NCBI GenBank assembly: GCA_035545535.1
Contig: DASZYF010000005.1
Span: 1 to 64,000 of the forward strand
Source of the DNA: DASZYF01 sp035545535
GTDB lineage: Bacteria; Actinomycetota; Actinomycetes; Mycobacteriales; CAJCIY01
Direction: 5' to 3'
Length of the DNA: 64,000 bases
In this document: positions 8,559-16,880 of the stretch, piece by piece
Numbering within the stretch: position 1 is the stretch's first letter
Layout of the letters: every line of letters begins with the position of its first letter
Notes under the pieces: model-generated
Told to the model about the DNA's origin: nothing
The model's input: only the letters and a program-made list of their open reading frames with translations
Database searches by the model: none
Program-made: the position numbers and the translations under genes

Positions 8559-9334
8559 CGCGGCTCCCACTGCGGCCGCGCGAGCGTGGCGCGGTCGACC
8601 TGCGCGGTGCCGACCGGGTTGCCGAGCTGGGTGTAGAGCAGCCCGACCTGCTGGCCGCCGCTGCGGGTCATGTCGAGCGACTCCCAGATGGCCTTGACCG
8701 TCCCCTGCGTGGCGGCGGCCGGCTTCGCGGCGATCCGGGCGGCCAGCTCGGCGGCCCGGGCCCACACCGCTTCGCGGGAGCCCTCGACCACCTCGGACAC
8801 CAGGCCGATCTGCTCGGCGCGCGCCGCGGTGACCCGTTCGTCGAGCCCGACGAGCGCGATCCGCAGGGCTTCGCCGAGCGGGATGCGGTGGGTGAGCCCG
8901 ATCGGCTCCAGCGCCGCGACCAGCCCGTAGCTCACGTGCGGGTCGAAGAACGTGGTGTCGGAGGCACAGATCACGATGTCGGACTCGTTGATCCAGTAGA
9001 ACGCGCCGCCCGCGGCCATCCCGTGCACGGCGCAGATGACCGGCTTCCAGACCTGGTTGGCCTTCGGCGCGAGCCGGCTGCCCGGGTCGAGCTCGCCCCA
9101 GAGCTCGTCGCCGCGGTCGTAGACCTCGACCACGTCGACACCGGTGCAGAACGCGCGGTCGCCGTTCGCGCGGAGCACCACCGCGTGCACGTCGTCGTCG
9201 ACCCGGATCCGTGACCACACGTCGACGAACTCGTCCAGCATCTGCTGGTTGAACGCGTTCATCTTGTCCGGACGGTTCAGCGTGATGCTCGCGACGTTGT
9301 CGGCAACCTCGTACTGGATCGTCTCGTAGCTCAT
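8555..9334 (-). CDS. Crotonase-family protein (enoyl-CoA hydratase-like)
   Basis: This 259-residue crotonase-fold protein has an oxyanion-hole region RAFCTGVDVVEVYD and VHGMAAGGAFYWINESDIVI, followed by TTFFDPHVSYGLVAALEPIG. The two glutamates that hydrate enoyl-CoA in classical family members appear replaced, by Tyr in GGAFYW and by His in DPHVSYG. It may therefore catalyse an isomerase, hydrolase or ring-opening type reaction rather than simple hydration. It sits in a beta-oxidation operon, 16 nt after the fused dehydrogenase, and its stop overlaps the next start. The ATG at 9334 is preceded by GAGGATGACG, a weak ribosome binding site. Confidence 0.85.
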   Translation of the reverse strand: MSYETIQYEVADNVASITLNRPDKMNAFNQQMLDEFVDVWSRIRVDDDVHAVVLRANGDRAFCTGVDVVEVYDRGDELWGELDPGSRLAPKANQVWKPVICAVHGMAAGGAFYWINESDIVICASDTTFFDPHVSYGLVAALEPIGLTHRIPLGEALRIALVGLDERVTAARAEQIGLVSEVVEGSREAVWARAAELAARIAAKPAAATQGTVKAIWESLDMTRSGGQQVGLLYTQLGNPVGTAQVDRATLARPQWEPR

Positions 9335-9350
9335 GACGTCATCCTCGGGG

Positions 9351-11666
9351 CTACCGCGGCGGCATGGCGGGGTCGAACGGCAGGCCGAGGACCTGTTCGG
9401 CGATGGTGTTGCGCTGGATCTCCGCGGTGCCGGCCCCGATCGTCGACGCGCGGGTCCGCAGCATCCCCACGACCCAGCGGCCCCGCTGGACGGCGTCCTC
9501 ATCCTTCGGGCCGAGCGCACCGGCCGCGCCGAGCAGGTCGGTGGCGACGACGTGGAGCTCCTTCTCGAGCTCGCTGTTGTAGAGCCGCGACACCGATGCG
9601 GCGGCGCTCGGCTCCCCGGTCGCGACGATCGCGCCGACCGCGCGCAGGCCGTTGACATCCATGATGCGCACCCGGAGGTCGAGCTCGGCGAGGCGGCGTC
9701 GGACGCCGACGTCCTCGGTGGCGCCGCGTTCGCGGGCGAGCTCGATCAGCTCATCCATGACCCGCCGGTAGAAGGTGCCCTGGTTGAGGGCACCGGCCAT
9801 GCGCTCGTGCCCGAGCGTCGTGCGCGTGACCTGCCAGCCCGCGTTCTCGGCGCCGATCCGGTTGGCGACGGGGACGCGCACGTCGTCGAAGAAGATCTCG
9901 GCGAAGTGCGCGGCTCCGGTCATGTCCCGCAGCGGACGCACGGTCACGCCGGGGGAGTGCGCGTCGATCAGCAGGTAGCTGATCCCTTCCTGGCGGGAGT
10001 CCGGTGCCCCGGTGCGGACCAGGGCGAAGAACATGTCGGCGACCTCGGCGTTGGTGTTCCAGACCTTCTGGCCGTTGACGACGTACACCGCGTCGGGCCC
10101 GTCGCCGTCGCGCACCGCCGTCGTGCGCAGCGACGGCAGGTCCGAGCCGGCCTCGGGCTCGGAGAACGCCTGGGCCCACAGCTCGTCGGCCCGCAGCATC
10201 GGCCGCAGGAAGCGGCGCTTCTGCTCCTCGGTGCCGTACTTGATGATCGTCGGCCCCACCATGTCGATGCCGGTGCCGGGGTGGGCCGGCAGCCGCGCGC
10301 CCGCGGTCTCCTGCTGGTAGATCACCTGCTGGGTGAACGGCAGCTCCATGCCGCCGTACGCCTTCGGCCAGCTCGGGCCGGCGAAGCCGTGATCGAGCTT
10401 CAGGGCGGCCCAGTCGCGGGCGTGCTGCAGACGCCCGGCCGGGTCCTTCGGCGGCTTGCCCGGGTGGTGCTCGGCGAGGAACGCCCGCAGCTCGGACCGG
10501 AACTGCTCGTCGGCATCGCTGAACCGCATGCGCATCCGGGCGCCGGTGCCGGCCCGCACCGAGTGCTCGGCGAGCTCGTCGAGGTGGCTGTCGCTGCTGC
10601 CGAACAGCAGCTGCGACGCCTTGGCCCGGCGGAAGTAGAGGTGCGCCGGGTGCTCCCAGGTGTAGCCGATGCCGCCGTGGATCTGGATGCACTCGGCGGC
10701 GGTGCGGAACAACGCGTCGGGGCAGAACGCCGCCGCCATCGCCAGCGCGACGGGCAGGTCCTCCGACCCTTCGGCGGCGGCGAAGGCCGCGTAGTAGGCG
10801 GCCGACCGCATGGCCTCGACGTCCACGAGCATGTTCGCGGCCTTGTGCTTCACGGCCTGGAAGCTGCCGATGGGCCGGTCGAACTGCACGCGGACCTTCG
10901 CGTAGCCGACCGCCATCTCCAGGCAGCGCTGCGCCGCACCGACCTGCGCGGCGGCGAGCGCCACCGTCGTCGTCTCGAGGGTGCGGCGCACCGTCTCGGT
11001 CGCGGCGCCCGCGCGGCCGATGAGGCGCGCGGGCGTGTCGGCGAACGTGAGTCGCCCCAGCGGGCCGGTGATGTCGAGCGCGTCCATCGCCGTGCGGGTC
11101 AGTCCGCTCGCGCTCGCGTCGACGGCGAACAGGCTCGGTCCGGCGTCGGCGTGGGCGACGACCAGGAGGAGGTCGGCGTCGAGCGCGTCGGTCACGTAGG
11201 CCGCGCGGCCGTCGAGCCGGAAGCCCTCCTCGGCGGCCGACGCCCGGACCTCGACGGCGGCCGGGTCGGGGCGCCCGCCGGGTGAGCAGAAGGCGAGCGT
11301 CGCGATCGTGGTGCCGTCGGCGATGCCGGGGAGCAGGTCCTTGGCGGCGGCGTCGTCCCCGGCCGCGAGCAGGGCGGGGACCGCCAGCCCGGCCGTGGAC
11401 AGGTACGCGGAGGCGGCCAGGCCGCGGCCGAGCTCCTCGAACACCACGCACGTCTCGATCGGGCCGCCGCCGGAACCGCCGTGCTCCTCGGGGACGGTCA
11501 GCCCCTGCAGCCCGAGCTCGCCGGCCATGCGCTGCCACACCCCCCGGTCGGTGCCGCGGCCCGACTCCGCGGCCGCCCGCACGGCCGGCAGCGGCAGCTG
11601 GTCCTCGACGAAGCGGCGCACGGAGGCGCGCAGGTGCTGCTGCTCCTCGCTGAAGGTGAGGGTCAC
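9351..11666 (-). CDS. Fused double acyl-CoA dehydrogenase (FadE34-like architecture)
   Basis: This 771-residue protein holds two complete acyl-CoA dehydrogenase modules in one open frame. Residues ~1-365 carry YAKVRVQFDRPIGSFQAVKH and IQIHGGIGYTWEHPAHLYFR. After a linker at SVRAGTGARMRMRFSDADEQ, residues ~385-771 carry WAQAFSEPEAGSDLPSLRTT, VNGQKVWNTNAEVAD, LGHERMAGALNQGT and IGAGTAEIQRNTIAEQVLGL. Only the second half has the -ER- base position; the first resembles the non-catalytic partner subunit. The mycobacterial cholesterol enzyme FadE34 is a known fusion of this kind. GTG 11666 follows GGGAG and heads the operon. It would start side-chain or ring beta-oxidation of a bulky acyl-CoA. Confidence 0.87.
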   Translation of the reverse strand: MTLTFSEEQQHLRASVRRFVEDQLPLPAVRAAAESGRGTDRGVWQRMAGELGLQGLTVPEEHGGSGGGPIETCVVFEELGRGLAASAYLSTAGLAVPALLAAGDDAAAKDLLPGIADGTTIATLAFCSPGGRPDPAAVEVRASAAEEGFRLDGRAAYVTDALDADLLLVVAHADAGPSLFAVDASASGLTRTAMDALDITGPLGRLTFADTPARLIGRAGAATETVRRTLETTTVALAAAQVGAAQRCLEMAVGYAKVRVQFDRPIGSFQAVKHKAANMLVDVEAMRSAAYYAAFAAAEGSEDLPVALAMAAAFCPDALFRTAAECIQIHGGIGYTWEHPAHLYFRRAKASQLLFGSSDSHLDELAEHSVRAGTGARMRMRFSDADEQFRSELRAFLAEHHPGKPPKDPAGRLQHARDWAALKLDHGFAGPSWPKAYGGMELPFTQQVIYQQETAGARLPAHPGTGIDMVGPTIIKYGTEEQKRRFLRPMLRADELWAQAFSEPEAGSDLPSLRTTAVRDGDGPDAVYVVNGQKVWNTNAEVADMFFALVRTGAPDSRQEGISYLLIDAHSPGVTVRPLRDMTGAAHFAEIFFDDVRVPVANRIGAENAGWQVTRTTLGHERMAGALNQGTFYRRVMDELIELARERGATEDVGVRRRLAELDLRVRIMDVNGLRAVGAIVATGEPSAAASVSRLYNSELEKELHVVATDLLGAAGALGPKDEDAVQRGRWVVGMLRTRASTIGAGTAEIQRNTIAEQVLGLPFDPAMPPR

Positions 11667-11709
11667 ACCGTCTCCCGACCTCGTCCGCCGCTGATCGCCG
11701 TCAGAGTAC

Positions 11710-11721
11710 GCTAAGTTAACT
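11710..11721. promoter_or_regulatory. Shared operator between fused dehydrogenase and LLM oxidoreductase genes
   Basis: GCTAAGTTAACT contains the perfect palindrome AGTTAACT at 11714-11721 and matches the ACTNAGTTAACT element. It lies midway between the divergent starts at 11666 and 11757 and can control both. A minus-strand TAGCGT (-10-like) overlaps it. Confidence 0.5.
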
Positions 11722-11756
11722 ATGTCGAGGGACCGGACCGGGGTGGGAGCTGCGCC

Positions 11757-12764
11757 GTGAGCGGACGTCGGGCGGGGCTGCCGTGGCCGGGTGCCGAGGT
11801 CGCGGCCGAGGCCGAGGCGGCGGGGGTCGCGGCGTTCTGCACCGGCGAGTTCGCCGACCACGACGCCTACGTCACGACGACGCAGATGGCCGTCGCGACG
11901 ACGGCGGCGCGCATCGGGCCGGGGATCGCCTACGCGTTCTCGCGCACCCCGTTCGCGCACGCGGCCGCGCTGCGCCAGCTCCACAAGATCGCCGGCGACC
12001 GGTTGTTCGTCGGGCTGGGGTCGGGCGCCTTCCGCATCAACCGTGACTGGTTCGGCGTTGCCGCGGACCGCCCGCTGGCCCGCATGAGCGAGCTCGTCCA
12101 GGTGCTCCGGGCCTACCTGCACGCCGAGAACGGCGAACGCATCCGCTTCGCCGGCGAGTTCTACGCGATCGACGCGAACGTGCAGGCCCCTGTCCTCGGA
12201 AGGCTCGACATCCCCGTCCTCATCGGCGCGTTCAACGCGAAGATGTGCGCTGCCACCGGCCGCTTCGCCGACGGGGTGATCGGTCACGGGCTGTTCACGA
12301 CGCGGTGGTGGGACGAGGTCGTGCGCCCGTCGGTCGCCGAGGGCGCGCAGGCCGCGGGCCGCGACGCTGCGGAGCTCGTCGAGCACGGCTGGGTCATCAC
12401 GGCGATCGACGACGACGACCCCGCCCGCGCGGTCGACGACGCCCGCAAGATGATCGGCTTCTACCTGACCGTGAAGACCTACGACCCGATGGTCGAGCTG
12501 CTCGGCTGGGGCGACGCGGTCGCGGAGATCCGGGCATCGTTCGCCAGGGGCGACATGGCCGGCCTGGCGGGCGCGGTGACCGAGGAGATGGTCGAGCAGG
12601 TCGCCGTGTGCGGGACGACCGCGGACGCGACGGAGATGCTGCGCGCCAAGGGGGACGGGTTGGCTCGCGACGTCGTCTTCCTCGCCCCACCGTCCTTCCT
12701 GGTCAGCGAGCGCCGGCGAGCGGCCTACGCGCGCCGCTCGCTCGCCCTGCTCCCCGCCCTGTAG
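11757..12764 (+). CDS. LLM-class flavin (probably F420)-dependent oxidoreductase
   Basis: This 335-residue luciferase-like monooxygenase-fold protein has typical barrel segments. They include EAEAAGVAAFCTGEFADHDA, IGPGIAYAFSRTPFAHAAAL, GDRLFVGLGSG and the late LDIPVLIGAFNAKMCAATGR. This family uses FMN or coenzyme F420 to reduce or oxygenate substrates; the GLGSG motif and actinobacterial context favour F420. The substrate is unknown. The GTG start at 11757 is preceded by GGTGGGAG. It shares a promoter region with the fused dehydrogenase on the other strand, including one copy of the shared operator, and so probably works on the same class of acyl-CoA or alcohol intermediates. The TetR gene that follows is convergent. 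Confidence 0.85.
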   Translation: MSGRRAGLPWPGAEVAAEAEAAGVAAFCTGEFADHDAYVTTTQMAVATTAARIGPGIAYAFSRTPFAHAAALRQLHKIAGDRLFVGLGSGAFRINRDWFGVAADRPLARMSELVQVLRAYLHAENGERIRFAGEFYAIDANVQAPVLGRLDIPVLIGAFNAKMCAATGRFADGVIGHGLFTTRWWDEVVRPSVAEGAQAAGRDAAELVEHGWVITAIDDDDPARAVDDARKMIGFYLTVKTYDPMVELLGWGDAVAEIRASFARGDMAGLAGAVTEEMVEQVAVCGTTADATEMLRAKGDGLARDVVFLAPPSFLVSERRRAAYARRSLALLPAL

Positions 12765-12777
12765 CCCAGCCCTGCAG

Positions 12778-12794
12778 GGGTCAGGGGCTGACCC
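12778..12794. terminator. Possible bidirectional terminator hairpin
   Basis: GGGTCAG-GGG-CTGACCC forms a 7-bp stem between convergent genes and overlaps the TetR stop codon. There is no T-run, so the call is weak. Confidence 0.25.
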
Positions 12795-13422
12795 GGCTCG
12801 CGATCCCGGCGACGAGCAGGCGCAGCCCGTGCCGGAAGCTCTCGTCATCGACCCGGTTGAAGTCACCGAGGTCGTCGGTGCGGGCCCGTCCCTTCGTCCC
12901 GGCCGCGCGGTCGGCCAGCCCCTGCTGCAGCGCGACGAAGCCGCGCGTGTAGTTGAGGCACGCCCCGAAGGCCGTGCGGGCCTCGCGGGTCGAGAGCCCC
13001 GCGCGCCGCAGCAGCGCGAGCCCGTCCTCCAGGCGGCGCTGCGCGCCGCGGGTGAGCAGCGAGTGCCCGATGAACGCCGACCCGTACGCGACGACCTCAC
13101 GGTAGGCGGGCTGCTCCTGCAGCAGGTCGTGGAAGGCCTCGAAGTAGCGGACGAGCTCGTCGTCCCACGCGCCGTCCCCGACCGGGGGGAGCTGCGTGTG
13201 CATGGCGGACAGGACGCGCTGCGCGAGGCCGTCGAGCAGGTCGTCCTTGCTGTGGAAGTAGCCGTAGATGCTCGCGACGCCGCAGCCGAGGTGCTTCGCG
13301 AGCGTCGGCAGGCTCAGCTGGCGCAGCCCGTCGGACTCCACGAGGGCGATCGCCGCGTCGAGGATCTCCTGCTCCGAGAGCGAGCCCCGCGCGCGCCGCG
13401 GGCGGCTCACCGCTGTGCTCAC
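12781..13422 (-). CDS. TetR family regulator (neighbour of amidohydrolase 13488)
   Basis: This 213-residue protein has a canonical TetR N-terminal DNA-binding domain. LSEQEILDAAIALVESDGLR is followed by the recognition helix region LSLPTLAKHLGCGVASIYGYF. The C-terminal ligand-binding helices are divergent, as usual. It starts at GTG 13422, 65 bp from the divergent amidohydrolase gene, and a clear 19-bp palindrome lies between them. It is therefore the likely repressor of that amidohydrolase and of itself. The inducer is unknown. Confidence 0.88.
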   Translation of the reverse strand: MSTAVSRPRRARGSLSEQEILDAAIALVESDGLRQLSLPTLAKHLGCGVASIYGYFHSKDDLLDGLAQRVLSAMHTQLPPVGDGAWDDELVRYFEAFHDLLQEQPAYREVVAYGSAFIGHSLLTRGAQRRLEDGLALLRRAGLSTREARTAFGACLNYTRGFVALQQGLADRAAGTKGRARTDDLGDFNRVDDESFRHGLRLLVAGIASRVSP

Positions 13423-13451
13423 CTGCTCATCCTCTCCCGTGGCCGACGGCC

Positions 13452-13487
13452 TTGCGACGCGATACCGAAAGGCTTACGGTAACGGCC
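13452..13487 (+). promoter_or_regulatory. Promoter with 19-bp palindromic TetR operator, leaderless start
   Basis: TTGCGA (13452-13457), 17 nt and TACGGT (13475-13480) form a promoter whose -10 ends 7 nt before ATG 13488. The inverted repeat TACCG-N9-CGGTA at 13463-13481, with inner symmetry, covers the spacer and -10 box, an ideal repressor site for the divergent TetR protein. Confidence 0.6.
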
Positions 13488-14672
13488 ATGACTGCACCGT
13501 GGCCGATCCGGGACGCCGACCAGCACTACTACGAGGCAGCGGACAGCTTCACCCGCCACCTCGACCCCGCCTACTCCTATGCGTTCCGGTGGGTGACCGC
13601 GCAGGACAACGGCCGCACGCACCTCGTCGTCGGCGACCGCCTCTTCACGATGATCCCGAACCCGACCTTCAACCCGGTCGGGAAGCCCGGGGCCCTCGCG
13701 GCGTACTTCCGCGGCGAGAACACCGAGGGCGTCGAGTTCAAGAAGATGCTCGGGCGCATGGAGCCCATCCGCACGGAGTACCAGCACCGGGACGAGCGGG
13801 TCGCCGTGCTGGACGAGCAGAACGTCGCGTCCGCGTTCATGCTGCCTACGCTGGCGCTCGGCCTCGAGGAGCTGCTGCACGACGACGCCCCCGCGCTGTT
13901 CGCGGTGTTCCACGCCTTCAACCAGTGGATCGACGAGGAGTGGGGCTTCGCGCGGGACACCCGCATCGTCGCTCCGCCCGTGCTCTCGCTCGTCGACCCG
14001 ACGCTCGCCGAGAAGGAGCTGCAGTGGCTGCTCGGGATCGGCACCAAGGCGGTCGTGCTGCGCCCGGCGCCGGTGGCGGGCACGCACGGCTTCCGCTCGC
14101 CGGGAGACGCTGTGTACGACCGCATCTGGTCGATGTGCGAGGACGCCGACGTGACCGTCGCGTTCCACGCGGCCGACTCGGGCTACGCGGGTGAGGTCGC
14201 GCGGTGGGGCGAGTCGACGCGGTTCTCGGGTGGCAACAGCGACTCACCCCTCGCGGAGGTCCTCTCGATCCACCTCGAGCGTCCGATCGTCGAGACGCTG
14301 GCCGCCTTCATCTCGCACGGCGTGCTCGACCGCCATCCGCGCCTCAGGCTCATGACCGTTGAGCTCGGCTCGGGCTGGGTCGCCGACCTCCTGCGCCGGC
14401 TCAAGGCCTCCTACGGCAAGATCCCGCACCTGTTCGGCCACGACCCCGTCGACGCGTTCACCGCGAGCGTGTGGGTCACGCCGTTCCAGGAGGACTCGAT
14501 CGCCGCCCTCGCGCAGCACCTGCCGGTCGAGCACATCCTGTTCGGCTCCGACTGGCCGCACCCCGAGGGCACCGAGACCCCGGAGGGTGGGCTGGCCGAC
14601 GTCGCCGACCTGTCCCCGGCCGACCAGGAGAAGGTCATGAGCACCAACCTGCGGGAGCTGCTCTCGCTCTGA
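13488..14672 (+). CDS. Amidohydrolase-superfamily (ACMSD-like) protein
   Basis: This 394-residue TIM-barrel hydrolase of the Amidohydro_2 group has an N-terminal metal site DADQHYYE. Later metal or catalytic motifs are VTVAFHAADSGYAGE and EHILFGSDWPHPEGTETPEG. Relatives include ACMSD and other decarboxylases or hydrolases of cyclic and diketone acids. The exact reaction is not predictable. The start is ATG 13488, chosen because a promoter -10 ends 7 nt upstream. It appears to be a single-gene unit under the divergent TetR. It is the most divergent of four amidohydrolases in the window. Confidence 0.83.
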   Translation: MTAPWPIRDADQHYYEAADSFTRHLDPAYSYAFRWVTAQDNGRTHLVVGDRLFTMIPNPTFNPVGKPGALAAYFRGENTEGVEFKKMLGRMEPIRTEYQHRDERVAVLDEQNVASAFMLPTLALGLEELLHDDAPALFAVFHAFNQWIDEEWGFARDTRIVAPPVLSLVDPTLAEKELQWLLGIGTKAVVLRPAPVAGTHGFRSPGDAVYDRIWSMCEDADVTVAFHAADSGYAGEVARWGESTRFSGGNSDSPLAEVLSIHLERPIVETLAAFISHGVLDRHPRLRLMTVELGSGWVADLLRRLKASYGKIPHLFGHDPVDAFTASVWVTPFQEDSIAALAQHLPVEHILFGSDWPHPEGTETPEGGLADVADLSPADQEKVMSTNLRELLSL

Positions 14673-14761
14673 TCCACTTCTGCTGCCCAAGCCGGACATC
14701 TCGGGCGGCGAAGGTCACGATCCGAACAACGGTGTCAGATCTTTCTCCGAAAACCTTTATT

Positions 14762-14773
14762 ACTTAGTTAGTT
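14762..14773 (+). promoter_or_regulatory. Shared operator upstream of the substrate-binding lipoprotein
   Basis: ACTTAGTTAGTT lies in an unusually AT-rich stretch (about 14740-14780) 61 nt before the lipoprotein start and matches the window-wide ACTNAGTTAACT element at most positions. It is the only such site next to a lone importer gene. Confidence 0.45.
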
Positions 14774-14833
14774 AAGTGCCATGCTGCCCGCGACGCCCGG
14801 CGACGACGCCGGGTCACACCCTCCAGGAGAGAC

Positions 14834-16114
14834 ATGCGCACTCGCCGCCTGATCACCGCCGGCGCGGTCACCGCGCTCGCGGCGACCTTCATCGTCGGTT
14901 GCGGGTCGAGCAAGAGCTCGACGACCCCGCCGTCCGGCACCGCGACATCGGCAGGCTCCAGCACCTCGACCGGGTCCTCCGCCGCCACGGGCACGCCGAT
15001 CGTCATCGGCTCGCTCGGTGAGTTCTCCGGCGTGCAGGCCGCATCGCAGGCCGGGGCCCCGCTCGTGCTCGACGCGTGGGTCAAGTCCGTCAACGACGCC
15101 GGTGGCATCGCCGGCCACCCGGTCAAGCTCATCACCAAGGACCTCGGCAACAACCTCACCGGCGGCCTCGCGGCCGTCAAGGAGCTCATCCAGTCCGACC
15201 ACGTCGTCGCGATCGTCGGCGAGCAGGACAACAACGACACCAGCTGGGCGACGTACGCCCAGCAGAGCGGCGTGCCGGTCGTCGGTGGCGCCACCAACAC
15301 GATCCCGATGATGACGACCCCTGACTTCTTCCCGGTCGGCGGCAACCTCTTCTCGCTCGTCTACGGGACGCTGGCACTCGCCAAGGGCCTCGGCACCAAG
15401 TTCGGCAACCTCTACTGCGCCGAGTCGCCGCAGTGCGCGCAGTCCGACGCGCTCTACAAGGGCCTCGGTGGCGTGCTCGGCGTGACCGTCCCGGTCTCGC
15501 GCAAGATCACCGCGACCCAGCCGTCCTACACCTCCGAGTGCCAGGCGCTCAAGGACTCGGGTGCGCAGAGCTACATCGTCGGCGAGAACTCGGCGGTCGT
15601 GCAGCACGTCGCCACCGAGTGCGCGGCCGCGGGCTACACCGCTCCGACGATCTCGGTCGACGGCATCATGACGGCCGGCTGGCTCAAGACGCCCGCGCTC
15701 GACGGCGCGCTCGACGCCGAGGGCGTGGCGCCGTGGTTCGACACCTCCGTGCCGGCGACCCAGGGCTACCAGGCGCTCAAGGCGAAGTACCTCCCCGACC
15801 TCGGTGACAAGGACGGCCCGAACGCCTTCTACTCGTACGTGTCCGGCGAGCTGTTCAAGAAGGCCGTCGAGAACGCCGGAGCCGACACGGTCACGGCCGA
15901 CACCGTGAAGCAGGGCCTGTACATGATGCAGGGCGAGACGCTCGGCGGTCTCACCCCGCCGCTGACGTTCGTCAAGGACAAGCCGACCCTCGTCAACGCG
16001 TTCTTCACCGTGGGCATCAAGGGCGGCAAGTTCGTCGAGCCGAACGGCATCAAGCCGACCGCCGTCCCGGACGCGATCGTCTCCGGGATCCTCGCCCAGC
16101 TGCCGAAGAGCTAG
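14834..16114 (+). CDS. ABC-transporter substrate-binding lipoprotein (Leu/Ile/Val type)
   Basis: This 426-residue exported binding protein has a signal peptide, MRTRRLITAGAVTALAATFI, with lipobox VGC at Cys23. A Ser/Thr-rich linker and a periplasmic-binding-protein domain of the branched-chain amino acid type follow (IVIGSLGEFSGVQAASQAGA, then GGIAGHPVKLITKDL). Family members bind amino acids, aromatic acids and other carboxylates. It has a good GGAG site 9 nt before ATG 14834 and its own promoter with the shared operator. A strong hairpin follows the stop. No permease is adjacent, so it probably feeds an importer encoded elsewhere, perhaps the one at 32.2-37.4 kb. Confidence 0.88.
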   Translation: MRTRRLITAGAVTALAATFIVGCGSSKSSTTPPSGTATSAGSSTSTGSSAATGTPIVIGSLGEFSGVQAASQAGAPLVLDAWVKSVNDAGGIAGHPVKLITKDLGNNLTGGLAAVKELIQSDHVVAIVGEQDNNDTSWATYAQQSGVPVVGGATNTIPMMTTPDFFPVGGNLFSLVYGTLALAKGLGTKFGNLYCAESPQCAQSDALYKGLGGVLGVTVPVSRKITATQPSYTSECQALKDSGAQSYIVGENSAVVQHVATECAAAGYTAPTISVDGIMTAGWLKTPALDGALDAEGVAPWFDTSVPATQGYQALKAKYLPDLGDKDGPNAFYSYVSGELFKKAVENAGADTVTADTVKQGLYMMQGETLGGLTPPLTFVKDKPTLVNAFFTVGIKGGKFVEPNGIKPTAVPDAIVSGILAQLPKS

Positions 16115-16134
16115 CGGCAGGCACGCACGCAGAG

Positions 16135-16164
16135 ACGGCCCCGGCGAACCATCGCCGGGGCCGT
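16135..16164 (+). terminator. Strong hairpin terminator after the lipoprotein gene
   Basis: A perfect 12-bp inverted repeat, ACGGCCCCGGCG and CGCCGGGGCCGT, with loop AACCAT starts 20 nt after the stop codon. It lacks a T-tract, as is common in high-GC actinobacteria. Confidence 0.7.
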
Positions 16165-16205
16165 CCGTGCATCGGGACGGCGCCTTCTGAGCGCGCGCGC
16201 GAACC

Positions 16206-16217
16206 TAGGGTGTGGCC
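16206..16217 (+). promoter_or_regulatory. Putative -10 box of leaderless TetR transcript
   Basis: TAGGGT at 16206-16211 ends 6 nt before ATG 16218, with no ribosome binding site. This favours ATG 16218 over the GTG at 16212. Confidence 0.35.
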
Positions 16218-16880
16218 ATGGCGGCGCAGGAGGTGGGCCGGGCGGGACCCGGCCGTCCCCGCCGCTTCGCGCCGGACGAAGAGCGCCGGCTGATCATGGA
16301 CGCGGCCGTCACGGTGATGCAGCGGGTCGGCTACCAGGCCGCGACCATCGACGAGATCCTCGCCGAGTCGACCGTCTCGCGGCGGGCGTTCTACCGCCAC
16401 TTCGACAGCAAGGACGCGCTCCTCGTCGACCTGTTGCGCCGCGACGCGGAGTCGGTGACGCGGACGCTGCGCGCGCGAGTCGAGGCCACCGACGATGCGG
16501 CCGGCGCAGTGCGGGCCTGGATCGACGGGTACCTGTCGCTGTTCCTCGAGCGCCACCGGATGCGACGCGTCGAGGTGCTGTCCTCCGAAGGCGCGGTGCA
16601 GGCCGCCGGGTACGCGGCGGAGCTCGCGGAGATCGAGCGCATCCTCGTGGCGCCGCTGGCCGAGGCGCTGCGCACCGGCGCCGCGGCGGGGCAGGTGCGA
16701 TCGGCCGATCCGCAGACCGACGCCCTCACGGTGATGGCCGTCGCCGCGGCGATCTGCGGGTTCCCGATGCGCCGCCTGCGCCCGCGCGACGTGCCCGTCT
16801 ACCGCGCCGCCATCATGCGCTGGTGCGGGCCGGCGCTCGGTCTCGCGGACGACCGCGACGACCCCACCGACACGATTTGA
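16218..16880 (+). CDS. TetR family regulator of the aldolase operon
   Basis: This 220-residue TetR protein begins with a basic arm, GRAGPGRPRRFAPDEERRLI. A helix-turn-helix follows, IMDAAVTVMQRVGYQAATID then STVSRRAFYRHFDSK. It precedes an amidohydrolase, an Ltp2-type thiolase-fold protein and a DUF35 protein on the same strand and is likely their local regulator. A 19-bp palindrome overlaps its own stop codon and the downstream promoter. Almost the same palindrome occurs at 53582, so this protein or the TetR at 51923 may control both loci. The start is ATG 16218, 6 nt after a TAGGGT box. Confidence 0.85.
   Translation: MAAQEVGRAGPGRPRRFAPDEERRLIMDAAVTVMQRVGYQAATIDEILAESTVSRRAFYRHFDSKDALLVDLLRRDAESVTRTLRARVEATDDAAGAVRAWIDGYLSLFLERHRMRRVEVLSSEGAVQAAGYAAELAEIERILVAPLAEALRTGAAAGQVRSADPQTDALTVMAVAAAICGFPMRRLRPRDVPVYRAAIMRWCGPALGLADDRDDPTDTI

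Noticed and set aside
9351..11666. A frameshift or missed stop between two dehydrogenase genes
   Set aside because: The frame stays open through a plausible linker, both halves are intact and no ribosome binding site or start is placed as in the split pairs. A genuine fusion is the simpler reading, although resequencing would settle it.
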